Source: Blepharisma japonicum
Taxonomy: Eukaryota; Ciliophora; Heterotrichea; Heterotrichida; Blepharismidae
Direction of reading: 5' to 3'
DNA: 64,000 nucleotides
Assembly: GCA_949751835.1 (NCBI GenBank)
Contig: CATKHK010000070.1
Span: 124,001-188,000, forward strand
Below the pieces are notes generated by a model. That model was not told where the DNA came from. It saw nothing but the letters and a program-made list of their open reading frames with translations, and ran no database searches. Shown here one piece after another: positions 21,140-31,900 of the stretch (positions within the stretch are counted from its first letter, which is position 1; every line of letters begins with the position of its first letter). The translations under genes were made by a program, and so were the position numbers.

Positions 21140-22339
21140 ATGTCTGATAAAGACACCAAAGATTCAGGCTATACGATGGTTCGGCCTTCATTTTTTGACC
21201 TCGCTGATCCAAATGCAGGAATTTATAAGTATGAGCTTAAAGGGCTTTATATTCTGCTTGTTCTTATCAGCACTTTTTATATCGGAATATCTGCAGTACA
21301 GCGATTTTTATCTGCAGGATATTTCTGAGAAGATGCCCTCTTTTGGGTTATGGCAAAAGATTGGCTCATAGTAGCTCTAGCGTATCCATTGCTTTTTGCA
21401 TACTCTTTTATGGCTTATTTTCTTCAAATTCTTATAATAAAAGGCATATCTTACAATTTATCAGTGATATTTCAGCATTTATCACAAGGATTTATGTTTT
21501 TGGTTGTATCATGTATTATTCTTGCATGAGACTGCGGGTTCAGCCAGACCATGTATATGACTATTCTTTGTTTCTGCTTTTTCATGAAAATGCACTCTTA
21601 TACAATGGTGAACAGAGATTTAAGGGAAAATAAGGATAAATCTGAAAATAAATATCCTCAAAATATTACAATTGCTAATTATGTCAATTATTTATTGACC
21701 CCTGTTGTGATTTATCAATTAAGCTATCCTAGAATACCAAAATTCAGGACAGCTTATTTTTTCAAAAAATTGGTATTACTATTTTTTCAATTATTTTCAA
21801 TATATGTGATTACATCGGATCATATTATGCCAGCACTTGCTATAGGGAAGAATATACCATTTTTAGATTTATATTGCAGATTGATTTTGCCAACTCTTAT
21901 TGTATATTTACTTATATTTTTTGTGGCTTTCGAGCAAATATTAAATCTTCTTGCTGAAATATCCAGATTTGGAGATCGAGAATTTTACCAAGATTGATGG
22001 AATTCATTAAGCCAATCTGATTTTGCTAGAAAGTGGAATAGGCCAATTCATTTATTTCTTTATAAGCATGTTTACTTAGAACTAAGAACTCGGTATGGAT
22101 TCAAAAATATGACCTCTTCTCTATTTACCTTATTGTTTTCATCACTGTGCCATGAAATGATTGCAGCTTTAATCTGTAAAAAGATACGCTTCTATTTATT
22201 GGGCTTAATGTGGTTCCAATTTCCTCTGATTTTTATCGTAAAAACAGTTAAAAGTGATTTATTTGGGCTTTATTTGTTTTTAATAGGCATAATCACAGGC
22301 CCTCCTTTAATATTAACTCTCTATGCAATTTCTATTTAA
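21140..22339 (+). CDS. MBOAT O-acyltransferase, DGAT1/SOAT family
   Basis: 399 residues in one exon with TGA Trps at 21326, 21524 and 21995. Multiple membrane helices surround family motifs: HSYTMVNRDL, YPRIPKFRTAYF, then FYQDWWNSLSQSDFARKWNRP, the FYxDWWN acyl-CoA-binding motif plus NRP (the first W of WW is TGA), and the catalytic-His segment SSLCHEMI (His338). These define the ACAT/SOAT/DGAT1 branch of MBOAT enzymes, which acylate diacylglycerol or sterol with acyl-CoA in the ER to make storage lipid. The size, below 500 residues, fits DGAT1 better than animal SOAT, but the acceptor is not decided. Confidence 0.92.
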
Positions 22340-22360
22340 TTCCCGCTTTTAATAATTAAA

Positions 22361-22870
22361 ATGGAAATTCAAATAGAAAACTCACGATTACTAAAATTTT
22401 ACCAAATATTTTTCCTTCAGCTCAACAAGCTTGTATCTCTTATTGATCCAAAAACAATTTTAAGCCTTTTATCAAATGTTTCGCCTGATATTGTTTCAGA
22501 AATTGAGTCTTCAGCTACAGAAAATATCCGAGCTTTTATGAAAATTTCCAAACAAAATTTTGAAGCCTTTTTACTAAAATATGATATCTCGCAAATGCTG
22601 GAAAAATTAGAATTTAAAGAAATCGAAAATAGTCTAATTGAGGAATGTAATGTGACTTCAGAAGCAGCAGAAATTCTGAGAAGTGTGTTCAGTGGAAAAG
22701 AAGCAAGTTTTCCTCAAGCAAGAATTGGGCTTGAAAGATTTGTAGAGCAAGCTAAATTAGAACTGAAAAGAATAAGGGAAGAAAATTATTTACTGGAAAG
22801 AAAAAGAGAAAATTTATATGACGAAATTAATGAATTGAGGCAAATCGTTTTAGAAAAATGCAATAATTAA
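22361..22870 (+). CDS. Hypothetical helical/coiled-coil protein
   Basis: 169 residues, starting 21 bp after the acyltransferase stop on the same strand. The sequence is predicted mainly helical, with a hydrophobic N-terminal helix pair (LKFYQIFFLQLNKLVSLI) and a C-terminal coiled coil (ERFVEQAKLELKRIREENY). I do not recognise a family. The size and helix pattern would be compatible with a small coiled-coil subunit of a larger complex, but nothing in the sequence names one. Confidence 0.7.
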   Translation: MEIQIENSRLLKFYQIFFLQLNKLVSLIDPKTILSLLSNVSPDIVSEIESSATENIRAFMKISKQNFEAFLLKYDISQMLEKLEFKEIENSLIEECNVTSEAAEILRSVFSGKEASFPQARIGLERFVEQAKLELKRIREENYLLERKRENLYDEINELRQIVLEKCNN

Positions 22871-22963
22871 TTTTTCTTAAAAATTATTTTCACGTTTTGC
22901 GGCTAATAATAATTTGCTTACTTATAATGCCATTAGAAATCTCATTCTAATATGAAATTGTAA

Positions 22964-23860
22964 ATGTCAAAACAAGCTGAGTTATGTGACCAAACTCCAT
23001 TTGAGCTCATTTCCTTGCTTAATGAATGTATTGACTCAGAAAATTTCGATGACATGGTTTTGATGCTACAAGAACTCCAAGAAGCTGGCTACGACAAATT
23101 TTATCAAGTACTCCTTATGGCTTTTCAAAGACTCATCAATAGGAACTTTCTCATGACAGCCTTAGATTTATTTACACTTTTTCCAATTTTATGCTATTGT
23201 GAAAAAAAGCTTGAAGGAATTTTAGCTGATTGTCTGTTTGATTCTATATGCAGTGACAATAAAAATAAGGTAAAAACTTTAATTGATTGTTTTGGGAATT
23301 ATACAGCAGTAACTAACGCATCAAATTATAATTTATTTGAATATGCTGTATTTTTAGGGAAATTTGAAATGGCCAAAATGATTAGAGAGACGCTGGGGGT
23401 TACAAGTAATGAAGGATTTTTATTGATTAGAGCAGCAAGATTGGGGAAAGTTGAAATTTTAGAATATTTGTGAAAAGAGATAGGGATTTATACAGCACAA
23501 ACCGATTTATTACTGAAATACGCTATTAAATCAGGGTCATTAGACACCTTAAAATTTATTCGCTTTGAAATTGGAATAGTGGATTATAGAGAATCTGAAA
23601 TTCTTGAAATTGCCATCTATCAAGCTATAGAAACTTCAGATTTCAATAACTTAGAATTTTTATTGACTTATTTCAAGATGAATTTTAATCCCAAAAAAAT
23701 TTTACCTATGGGAGAAACAGAGCCCCCACCTAAACATTGTTTATATGAATCAATGTGTAAATTAGCTGAAATGAATGACACTGATTTCATTAGGTACTGC
23801 TATTATGTTTTATGCTGTTTTTATTGATTTTTATCTCAATATATCATATTTGCTATTTAA
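22964..23860 (+). CDS. Helical-repeat (ankyrin-like) protein, interrupted 3' end
   Basis: 298 residues to TAA at 23858-23860, with TGA Trps at 23471 and 23825. It consists of degenerate helix-turn-helix repeats resembling divergent ankyrin units, for example GFLLIRAARLGKVEILEYL and LLLKYAIKSGSLDTLKFIR. The last 15 codons run into AT-rich sequence and look unlike the rest. A second fragment of the same style begins about 60 bp downstream in another frame (23923-24348). I read this as one gene whose 3' part is separated by an AT-rich insertion, or as a decaying gene; two separate genes are possible. No function assigned. Confidence 0.65.
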
Positions 23861-23922
23861 GTTTGAAAAATAATTATTTTTAATATATTTGACTTATTTT
23901 TTAAAAATTAAAGATTTTTTAA

Positions 23923-24348
23923 TCGATTATTTTCATAAATTATATAAAAATACTTTCAGAGAGATATTTTATCAAAAATAGTATAAAAATTGATTTTGCT
24001 ACCTGCAACTCTAAAAGTGAATGAGCAAATTATTTAGATCTCCTTAAAATTTCAGTGAAAAATTGGAACTTAAAGCTTCTTAAAATTTTGATAGAAGAGC
24101 TCGGACTAATAACTCGTATAATCCCAGATGTCCTAGGAGAATGCTTGATTTTTTATATTTTACAAACTCCTGGTGAAGCCAAAGATAAAAGAAAATTTTT
24201 GGACTATTATTTGAAATATGAAACCAAAGAAAATTTAAGAAGCATCAAGGATTTTCTCACTCCAGAAATGATTGCTATGCTTCAAAATGCAAAAATGAAA
24301 AGCCCTGACAATTATTCTAAAAAGACCAAATATTATACACAAGATTAA
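23923..24348 (+). pseudogene. 3' fragment of the interrupted helical-repeat gene
   Basis: An open frame without a usable ATG at its start, ending in TAA 24346-24348, with a TGA Trp at 24022. It encodes NYLDLLKISVKNWNLKLL, then ILIEELGLITRII, the same repeat style as the gene just upstream, and ends in a charged tail (SPDNYSKKTKYYTQD). Frame and AT-rich junction do not allow joining by a 15- or 16-nt intron. It is best seen as the displaced end of the preceding gene, or as exon sequence behind a retained insertion. Confidence 0.55.
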
Positions 24349-24430
24349 TTATAGTGCTAATTATTTCAGTTTATTTTTTGTTATAAAGCAGGCTATATTG
24401 TTTTTCAATAAGCATGGCTTAATTTTAAAA

Positions 24431-25456
24431 TTAATTAAGCTCTGAATGAGTGACTACTTCTAAAATCACATCAGCTATTATTTTTCCCAAGCTTAAAGAC
24501 ACAATTTTATATGAAGCTTGCTTAAGTGGGATTGTATTTGTAATAATCAGCTCAGTTAAGCTACTTTTTTCGATTTTCCTTATAGCCTCATTCGTAAAAT
24601 TCCCATGTGTCGCATACATGAAAATTCTTTCCGCATCTCTTTTTCTTAAATTTTCTAAAGCGTTCATAAGTCTGCTGCCAGTAATAATCATATCGTCTAC
24701 AATAATAATATCTCTTCCTGTCAAAATATCGCCCACATACTCATTTCTCCTATTTTTATTTATATAAGACATGCTAGTTCCGCCATGATTCATGAGTGCT
24801 ATATCACAATTAATACCTTCACCATTCATAATGTCATAAAATTCATATGCCCTTTTAAATCCTCTGATATCAGGACTTATAATGACTGGCTTCTTTAAGT
24901 GTTTTGACTTTAAATACTCCACAGCTACAGAATATGGCTTAATTTCTGTCACAGGGACGTTAAAAAACCCTTTGGCCTGCTCTCCGTGATAATCAACACA
25001 AACAACAGCATCTACCCCAACTGCTTCTAATAGCATCGAAATTTCAGCTGATGGGATTCCTGGCTTGATTTTTTCAGGGTTATCTTGTCGGGCATAAGCC
25101 ATATAAGGGATTATTGCGATTATTTTTCTGCAATTTGAAGATTTTAAGGTTTCCAGCATCAGAATAAGCTCCATTATGTTATCTTGTATTGGTTCGCATA
25201 AAGATTGTATTACAAAGACGTCTCTTCCAGCAACGTTGTCGATTATTTTTATTGATGATTCGCCATCTGCAAAATTTGAGAGCCCAACCCTTGCTAGTTG
25301 AATTCCCAGATACCCTGAGACTTCATTGGCAAGTTCTTTTGATCCGGAGCCACTGATTAGTTTTACTGGGACTTCGCTTGAAGGAGGAATATAGTAATCT
25401 GACAATGACGGCATTTGGGTTAAAAGAAAGCCACCTGCTAAGACTCTTGCCCACAT
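24431..25456 (-). CDS. PRPS: Ribose-phosphate pyrophosphokinase (PRPP synthase)
   Basis: 341 residues, TAA at 24431-24433. It makes PRPP from ribose-5-phosphate and ATP for purine, pyrimidine and pyridine nucleotide synthesis. Landmarks: FADGESSIKI, AIIPYMAYARQD (ATP-binding RQD), CVDYHGEQAKGFF, and the PRPP-binding loop DIIIVDDMIITGS. The length is typical of class I enzymes plus a short hydrophobic N-terminal extension (MWARVLAGGFLLTQ) that could be an organelle-targeting peptide; a shorter start at Met15 would remove it. A minus-strand run of three genes begins here (spacers 11 and 21 bp). Confidence 0.95.
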   Translation of the reverse strand: MWARVLAGGFLLTQMPSLSDYYIPPSSEVPVKLISGSGSKELANEVSGYLGIQLARVGLSNFADGESSIKIIDNVAGRDVFVIQSLCEPIQDNIMELILMLETLKSSNCRKIIAIIPYMAYARQDNPEKIKPGIPSAEISMLLEAVGVDAVVCVDYHGEQAKGFFNVPVTEIKPYSVAVEYLKSKHLKKPVIISPDIRGFKRAYEFYDIMNGEGINCDIALMNHGGTSMSYINKNRRNEYVGDILTGRDIIIVDDMIITGSRLMNALENLRKRDAERIFMYATHGNFTNEAIRKIEKSSLTELIITNTIPLKQASYKIVSLSLGKIIADVILEVVTHSELN

Positions 25457-25467
25457 TTAGATATTAT

Positions 25468-25767
25468 TTATTTTTTAAGCTTGATATTATATCTAGTGCA
25501 TATTTGTTGGATGTTATATCTAGCTAGCTCATCTCTTGTTTTTTGTAATGGAATTTGTTTCATTGTTCTTCTATAGTCACCGAAAATCACATTCATTAGT
25601 TGTCTTTTTGCCACTAATGGAAGTTTATCACTATTGAGCTTCAAAATGACCTTTTTGGATTCTTGGACTTGTTCAGGATTAGAGGTCCCGGTTGCTAGAC
25701 CAAGAAGCAGCTGATTTGTGCATCATTCGAGCTCTTCTTCAAAGGTCATCTCTTTAGCTTCTTCCAT
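25468..25767 (-). CDS. UPF0488 (C8orf33-like) small protein
   Basis: 99 residues, ATG 25765-25767, TAA 25468-25470. The central part has the pattern of the UPF0488 family: FEEELEWCTNQLLLGL (W encoded by TGA), then KLPLVAKRQLMNVIFGDYRR, the most conserved block. The function of the family is not established; the human member is reported as a nuclear/chromatin-associated protein, which I cannot test here. The gene sits 11 bp upstream of the PRPP synthase start on the same strand and is short enough to be missed when TGA is taken as stop. Confidence 0.8.
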
Positions 25768-25788
25768 ATTGATAAAATTAGCAATTAT

Positions 25789-27021
25789 TTAAAAAATGTA
25801 TAAACTATGTCCTTTTGATCTTGAATTTCTGTAGCCAGATTTTGGTAGTTTAAAATCTATTGAGCATGTCTTGTCAAAAACTTGCATGCTGGGCTTGGTA
25901 GCTATTGAAGAAACTTCATTGGAGTCCATAGATTTATTTAGCTTATGGGATATCTTATCATAGCTACACCCAGATGCTCTTATTCCCAGTCTTTTTTCTA
26001 AATCTCTTGAAGAATTTACGGATTGGCTTGGCTTTTCTACTTCTTTAACATATAATCTTAAGCTACTTTGTAGCTTGTTTCTTAGCCTTGGGCTTTGTAA
26101 AACCGTTTTTGCGCATTTTAATTCTTCTTGAGCAATGTCAGCCGACTCTTTTAATTTTTTACACAAAACTTCTCTAATTTCTAGCTCTTTTGTGGTTTCA
26201 GCCTTGTATTGATGGAATTTATCCTCAATCCTTTTTTTGTCATTTAACAATTGTTCTTCTAATTGTATTTTTTCTGTTCTTAATGATTGGATTTCAGCTT
26301 CATAAGTCTCTTTTAATCTTTCAAGATCAGATTGAGCAGATTTTCACTTTTCTAAATACTCAGCTGCCTCTTCTGAGCAATTTTTACAGATTTCTTTTAT
26401 TGATTCATACTTTTGTTTTAAAATTTGGATTTCTACCTTTAATTCCTCATTTTGCTTATTATTTTTGGCTGCCTTTTGTTGATCTTCTTGCATAGGAAGT
26501 ATAGAAATTTCTTGGTTTTCATTGAAATATGAATCAAATGGAGAATTTCTTTGTGAATTTTCTGAGCAGACTTCGCTCACCCTTCTGCTTAAGCAGTATT
26601 GAATTCTCATTTCAGCTATAATCTCTTCTTGCTCTATTACTATACTAGTCAATCTTTTTATTTCATCATTCTTTTTAATAATTATCAGTTCTAACGCATC
26701 TTTTTCTTTTAAAATTTTAGTTTGGGCTTCTAACAGTTCTTCTTGCATTTCTTTAAGAGTTATCAAATGTTCCTGCCGAATCTGATTTCTTACAAAAATC
26801 GATGCTGAGGAAATTTGCTCTTTTGATGCCAGTCTGACTCTTTCTATAAGTTGCTCATATCTTTGAGCTTTTAATTTTGGAATTTCTTGATTTTCTATTG
26901 GAGTGTCTTCTTGCGTTTTTAAGATTTTTTTGGCCTTGGAGATATTTTTAAGGTCTGGCTTTTTTTCGAAATCGTTTCAGAATTCTTCATCGGAGTTTGT
27001 TTGGTCATTTAATATATTCAT
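25789..27021 (-). CDS. Coiled-coil hypothetical protein
   Basis: 410 residues from ATG 27019-27021 to TAA 25789-25791, with TGA Trps at 26980 and 26344. An acidic N-terminus is followed by about 250 residues of Glu/Lys/Leu-rich coiled coil (KEMQEELLEAQTKILKEKDA) and a Ser-rich basic C-terminal tail (SGYRNSRSKGHSLYIF). A CKNC pair interrupts the coil. No family recognised. Such proteins are abundant in ciliates at basal bodies and the cortex, but that location is only a guess. 21 bp separate it from the UPF0488 gene. Confidence 0.75.
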
Positions 27022-27162
27022 TTTATGTAGAGATAAATTACCACTGAATTAAAAGATAATAATCAAAATATTTACTATTTTTGCTATTTAATTTTATATG
27101 AATTTTGATTAAAATGAAGATTGATAAATCTATCGCATTTATAATAAATTTTCTTATTTTAT

Positions 27163-28629
27163 CTATGCTGCATAATGGCTGCTGTATCTTAAATTCTCAT
27201 AGATTCTATTCAAGGCATTTACATAAGCTGCATCTTTATAGCTTATTGAATAAAGCTTTGATGTCTTCTTAGCTGTTTTTACAGAGTTTTGGATTATGTC
27301 TTCAAGTGCATTATTCACAATTTCCAAATCAGAAGCCACCTGCATGTCTGAATCTTGTACTTCAGTGCCTAAAATTCTAGCTAAAAATTGCAATATTTTT
27401 TCATTTGATTTCAGCTCCCATCTCTTGGTAAGTTTTTCAGGGCTTATGTGTCCAATATTTTTCACGTATTCAAAATATGAAGAAATTACTCCTCCAGAAT
27501 TCATGATAATATCTGGCAATATTGCTACCCCATTCTTAATTAAGTTTTCCTCAGCTTTAATACTAAGTGGCAAGTTTGCAGCTTCTGCGACAATTTTGCA
27601 TTTCAAAAGATGTGAATTATTGACAGTAATTGTATTTTCTGAGGCAGCTGGGATAAAAATATCACAGGTTTTGGATAGAACGTCTTCAGGGTTATCAAAG
27701 CTTTTGCCTTCTGTGAATCCTTTAAGGGTCTTTTTCTCATCATAATAAGTTTTGAGAGCCTTGATGTCTAAGCCTGTTGCTTTATAAACTCCTCCATGCT
27801 CATCTAAAACCCCAATGATTTTTGCTTTGCCTTTTTCACTTAAAAATTTAGAAACATGGTAGCCTACATTCCCAAATCCTTGTATAATGATTTTCTTCCC
27901 TTTCAATTCTTTTGTAAGCTCAAGTGGCTCCACAAGTTCCTCATCTTCCAAAAAGTTTTTCAATGCAAAATAAAACCCTAAGCCAGCTGCTTCTTTTCTC
28001 CCTGCAATCCCACCTGCCGCCTCTGGCTTCCCAGTAACAGCTGCTAATCCTTCTGTAACATCTGGTGCTATTTTTAAAAATTCATCCATAATCCAAGCCA
28101 TGGTTCTTCCATCAGTTCCAATATCAGGACCTGGAACATCAATAGAAGGTCCCATGAATCCAGATTTAATGAGTTCTTTAGCATAAGCTCTTGCTAGCCT
28201 TTCTTGTTCTAGAACGCTTAAGGATGATGGGTCAACAGAAATCCCTCCATGTGCGCCTCCATAGGGTATATCAGCACAGGCCATTTTAAGAGTCATTAAA
28301 GCTGCAACTCCTTCAATGTCTTCTAGTCTCATATTAGGAGCAAAACGAATACCTCCTTTAAGTGGAAGTGCATGAATTGAATGATGAGCTCTATAAGCTT
28401 CAAACACTGCAAGCTGGCCATTGTCTTTTTTTAAAGGAATTGATAACTCAAGCACATGTGAGCATTTTTTGAGACCGTCTATAAATGAGCCTGGAATTCT
28501 TGTGTACATTGAAGCTCTATCTATTAGACGATGAATTGAGTCGCGCACAGAGATATCTGATATTTCATTGGTAGTAGAAAAGGAAAATTTTGAAATCAGG
28601 GATGTCCTGCCCACCAATCTTTTTAACAT
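27163..28629 (-). CDS. GDH: Glutamate dehydrogenase, mitochondrial
   Basis: 488 residues, TAG at 27163-27165. The N-terminus (MLKRLVGRTSLISKFSFSTT) is Arg/Ser/Lys-rich without acidic residues, a good mitochondrial presequence. Landmarks: PLKGGIRF with the glutamate-binding Lys and the active-site block KMACADIPYGGAHGGI, PGPDIGTDGRTMAW, and the Rossmann dinucleotide site IIIQGFGNVGYHVS. It is a hexameric short GDH (about 45-50 kDa class), which lacks a recognisable antenna insertion. Reaction: glutamate + NAD(P)+ to 2-oxoglutarate + ammonium. Cofactor preference is not decided by eye. Confidence 0.96.
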   Translation of the reverse strand: MLKRLVGRTSLISKFSFSTTNEISDISVRDSIHRLIDRASMYTRIPGSFIDGLKKCSHVLELSIPLKKDNGQLAVFEAYRAHHSIHALPLKGGIRFAPNMRLEDIEGVAALMTLKMACADIPYGGAHGGISVDPSSLSVLEQERLARAYAKELIKSGFMGPSIDVPGPDIGTDGRTMAWIMDEFLKIAPDVTEGLAAVTGKPEAAGGIAGRKEAAGLGFYFALKNFLEDEELVEPLELTKELKGKKIIIQGFGNVGYHVSKFLSEKGKAKIIGVLDEHGGVYKATGLDIKALKTYYDEKKTLKGFTEGKSFDNPEDVLSKTCDIFIPAASENTITVNNSHLLKCKIVAEAANLPLSIKAEENLIKNGVAILPDIIMNSGGVISSYFEYVKNIGHISPEKLTKRWELKSNEKILQFLARILGTEVQDSDMQVASDLEIVNNALEDIIQNSVKTAKKTSKLYSISYKDAAYVNALNRIYENLRYSSHYAA

Positions 28630-28984
28630 TTTAATTTAGCCACAACAAATGTGAGCGAGCTTTATGGGAAACTGAAAATGGTTTGATTTAAAAGATAAGG
28701 GCTCATTATAGCATGAAATTTATTTTTTGAAAAATTAAATAGAAATTCTTAACTTTTTCTTTCAATTAATGCTCGCTGATAAATACACTCCAAATTTTCT
28801 TAAATAACTCATTTCTTTAACATCATTTAATTATCAATAACAAAATCAAATAGCAAAAATTCAAAAAAATTAAATGGTTGTTATGGCCATTAGACTCTCA
28901 CTGCAACTTCGGTAAATTTATTAAAACTTCAAAAAACAGTAAATTATTTCGTTTCATTTCTATCTAACAAGTTTAAATAATTTA
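28630..28984. other. Divergent intergenic region
   Basis: About 355 bp of AT-rich DNA between the divergent starts of GDH and the WD40-channel gene. It presumably holds both promoters. No motif or RNA gene recognised. Confidence 0.5.
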
Positions 28985-31900
28985 ATGAAAGACATTACTG
29001 CTGGCGACACATACTCAACATTAAACTTCAAAGAAGACACATTGGATTACAAAATCAGCCAGCTAAAAGCCACTGATCCAGTCCCCGACAGCCAAACAAT
29101 ATACTTTAACGATGAAGTTAAGTGTGTCTTAATATCTTCTGACGAAAGATTCCTCTTTGCAGGATTGTCAAACGGTGATATATCAATGTTTTATATGTAT
29201 TCTATCGACGAGTTAGAAGACATTGACGAAGAAAAATGCGAAGCAATAAGGATAAATTTCTCAGGGCACACAGATGAACTTAAATGTCTGTGCATCACTT
29301 CAGACTCGAATTCATTGATATCAGGGAGTTATGATAAAACAATCAAAATTTGGGATATTGAGACCCAAGCTGAGGTGGCTTCGCTTGAAGGGCACGAGGA
29401 TAAAATTTTAGCATTGGCTCTTTCTGCTGATGATAAATTTATAATATCTTCAAGTATAGATCATATGGTTAGAATTTGGAATTTTCAGACAAAAACTCAA
29501 GAGAAGCTTATAGAGGATATTGAAGCAAATATTTATTCTATAGCCATTTCTTATGATTCTAGAATAGCTGTCTTTGGGTGCAGTGACCAGAAGTTAAGGG
29601 TTTGGAATATTAAAGAAAACAAGAAAGGAGGTGTCTTAAGTGGCCATCAATGGCCTATTTATTCGGTGGCAATTTCTCATGATAATAAATGGGCTGTGTC
29701 CTGTGGGATGGATCATACAGTGAGGAAATGAAATTTATTAGAAATGAAAGAAGAAAGGATTTTAGCAGACTGGCCAGATACAATTTATTCAGTCTATATT
29801 TCTCAAGACGACGATTATGTGGTATACGGGAGATATGATGGCTTTATTGGAATAATTCATATGGGATCTAACCAAGAAATTGAAATCCCAGGCCACGATT
29901 CTTGTGTATACTCAGTATATATAAGCAGCTCATCTAAATATATTATTTCAGGAGGCCGTGACAAAGCGTTAAGATTATGAAAATTCTCTGAGTGGCCAAA
30001 AGAGCATATTCTTTCAGGCCATGAAGGAAGAATTTATGATATAGCTATATCACAAAACAGCAAACTTATGGCCACAGCAGGCGATGACTATAAAATTCTC
30101 TTATGAAATCTTACCAATAATGAGCTTGAAGGAAAACTAGAAGGTCACGATGGTCCAGTTCACTCTATTCTACTTACATCTGATGGTACGAGAGCTATCT
30201 CAGGTAGCCAAGACCAAACAATTAGAGTGTGGGACCTTTTATCCCAATCTGAAGAATTCGTTCTAAAAGGCCATGACGAGTGTATATTATCTATGTGCAT
30301 CACATCTGATGACAGATATGTTATATCCGGCTCCATTGATAAAACTGTCAGAGTTTGGGACCTTGAAGAAAAATCTTTACTACAAACTTTAAGAGGTCAT
30401 GAGCATAAAGTAAATTCAGTCTGTATTGCAGCAACTGATGACACCAGAGTATTTTCAGCTAGCAAAGACAAAACTATCAGGTGCTGAAATTTGGTCGACT
30501 TCCAGCCTCTTTGTATATTAGAAGGCCATGAAGATGAAATTTCATCAATCTGCATCACATCTGATGGAAAATTTTTAATATCAGCTGGCCAAGATGCCAC
30601 TATAAGGGTTTGGAATCTTGACTATAACTACCAGGAAACTGTACTGAATAACAAGGAAAAAGGAATTTACAAGCTTTGCTTAAGCTCAGATGATAAATAT
30701 TTATTTGCGCAGACTGATAAAAGGTATGTAAAAATGTGGTTGTTCCCAGACAGACAAGCATTATCTACTCTTTATGATTATAAAGACATTTTATCTGTGT
30801 CTTTATCCCCTGATAACCAATATCTTGCTATAAGTACAGATAAATATGTAAGAACCTTTAAGAGCCCTATATCTAAAGACATGGTTGTAGTCCCTTATAC
30901 TTATAGTTACTTTTTTAAATGCTTGCTCTATAAGCTGCTTAATAATTTCGAGGTGAAATTCACCGATTATTTCAATCACCATATTATATGTCCTTGGAAT
31001 ATCTCAATTTTACATATTTTGAGTTATATGAATTTAACGAAATTTCTCCAAGATTCTATCAGAACAGGTGGACTATTTATCAGCTGCATTACAGGCGAGA
31101 CTCCACTAAAAATTGCATTAAACCGAAAAAGCAAGCTATGTGCAGAAATCATAATACAGCTATTTCCTTTGATTTACAGCAACAATCCTACTGCTTTCAA
31201 CTATCTAAGAGATGATTTGCCACTTCTCAACAAAAGCAGCTTGCCATCACTAAATCTTGTATATGAAATGGCATTTCCAGCGATAGAAGATCATAGTGTA
31301 CCTACCTTTGGAAACCTTTTGCATAACCCTCCTATTATAATTGCTGCCAACCTACCACTAATTGATCCTTCTCAGTTTATAGCCCAGCAAGAAAATGTTA
31401 ACGAGCTATCAGCAGACACAGAGCTTGTGTTCCGTCGCAGCCTTTTTGCACTAGATTTAGAGCCAGGATCAATACACTCTATAAAATTTATTCGTTCTCT
31501 ACTAAAATGCAATCAAATTGAAATTTTTCGAACCGAATTCATAAAAGCAGTATTAAAATATAAATGAAGACAGATTATGTGGGTAATGTGACTGCAAGCT
31601 TTTATATATTTCAGCCTTGTCTTGGTTTTATTTTTGCATACAGTTGTAGACAGAGACAATATCGGCCCATTAATCATTATATTTGTGATAAACACCTTTT
31701 TCTTATGCTACGAACTTGTGCAGTCTCGAGCTAGTATTGGTTCTTATATAACTGATTTCTGGAACACAATTGATTTATCAAGAATAATAATGAGCTATAT
31801 TTACCCCATTTCTTGCTGGTCAGATGCAGATCGTATCACGAAAGATGTGATGCTCGCAATTTTAACGATTTTAGTGTGAATTCGACTGGTAGGCTATATA

